Source: JAYFQF01 sp034927285
GTDB lineage: Bacteria; Bacillota; Peptococcia; DRI-13; UBA5745
Reading direction: 5' to 3'
NCBI GenBank assembly: GCA_034927285.1
Contig: JAYFQF010000056.1
Location: 1-13,975 of the forward strand
Length of the DNA stretch: 13,975 nucleotides
The position numbers and the translations under genes are program-made. The stretch's first letter is position 1; each line of letters begins with the position of its first letter. Of the stretch, positions 13,852 through 13,975 are shown piece after piece. The notes under the pieces were generated by a model. That model did no database searches. It was given only the letters and a program-made list of their open reading frames with translations, and was not told the DNA's origin.

Positions 13852-13975
13852 TTACCGGCTTTTCGGAAGGGTGATCCTGAAACGGCTGCCCTGACCCGGC
13901 CGGCTTTCCGCGTTTATGCTCCCCCCATGGGCATTAATAACACTTTTTACCACGGCAAGACCGATACCGGCGCCG
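13852..13975 (-). CDS. Sensor histidine kinase, C-terminal end (partial)
   Basis: Only the last 41 codons are in the window; the gene enters from the right edge on the minus strand and stops at TAA 13854-13852. The visible end reads GAGIGLAVVKSVINAHGGSI, then a NAESRPGQGSRFRITLP tail. GxGIGL is the G2 box of the HATPase_c ATP-binding domain, and the remaining beta strands are the usual end of two-component sensor kinases. The phosphoacceptor histidine, sensor domain and partner regulator lie outside. It is convergent with the patB operon and shares its terminator. Confidence 0.85.
   Translation of the reverse strand, partial: GAGIGLAVVKSVINAHGGSINAESRPGQGSRFRITLPKSR

Overview
The window looks like a chromosomal segment of an anaerobic, spore-forming member of the Clostridia. 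This is inferred from gene content, not from a database match: a Gly-X-Thr collagen-like gene of the exosporium type, a clostridial 2-enoate reductase, strong AGGAGG ribosome sites and sigma-A promoters with 17-base spacers, and Rrf2-controlled sulfur genes.

Left part (1-5500). A GC-rich collagen-like gene on the minus strand leaves the window at base 1, cut off before its C-terminus. A solitary 2-enoate reductase gene on the plus strand converges on a methyl-accepting chemotaxis receptor gene on the minus strand, with one bidirectional terminator between them. The receptor gene has a perfect consensus promoter and an untranslated leader of about 180 nt.

Central and right part (5440-13780) is a sulfur amino acid island. 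The minus strand carries O-acetylhomoserine sulfhydrylase (metY) with its own promoter and terminator; then, reading right to left, a run of a PLP-enzyme relic, larE, tcdA and an Rrf2 regulator with three cysteines; then cysK. Divergent from cysK on the plus strand is a three-gene operon: a cysteine-free, CymR-like Rrf2 regulator, a cystathionine gamma-synthase/lyase-type enzyme and a PatB/MalY C-S lyase, closed by a strong terminator. Together the enzymes can fix sulfide into cysteine (CysK) and homocysteine (MetY), and move or release sulfur by transsulfuration and beta-elimination. Serine acetyltransferase and homoserine acetyltransferase are not in the window.

The most notable signals are regulatory. 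A 23-base operator-like element lies exactly 4 nt downstream of the -10 box both at metY and at the CymR-like operon, with 18 of 23 positions identical. The CymR-like protein ends in Phe-Tyr-Ile, a tail of the kind that can enter the CysK active site, and its gene is divergent from cysK. The gene formerly ahead of larE has lost about 1 kb internally but keeps its promoter and ribosome site, which may now drive larE-tcdA-rrf2. I do not see a wholly new system. The best candidate for something undescribed is this two-Rrf2, cysK-coupled sulfur regulon together with the orphan three-cysteine LarE next to TcdA.

The right edge (13852-13975, minus) is the C-terminal end of a sensor histidine kinase.
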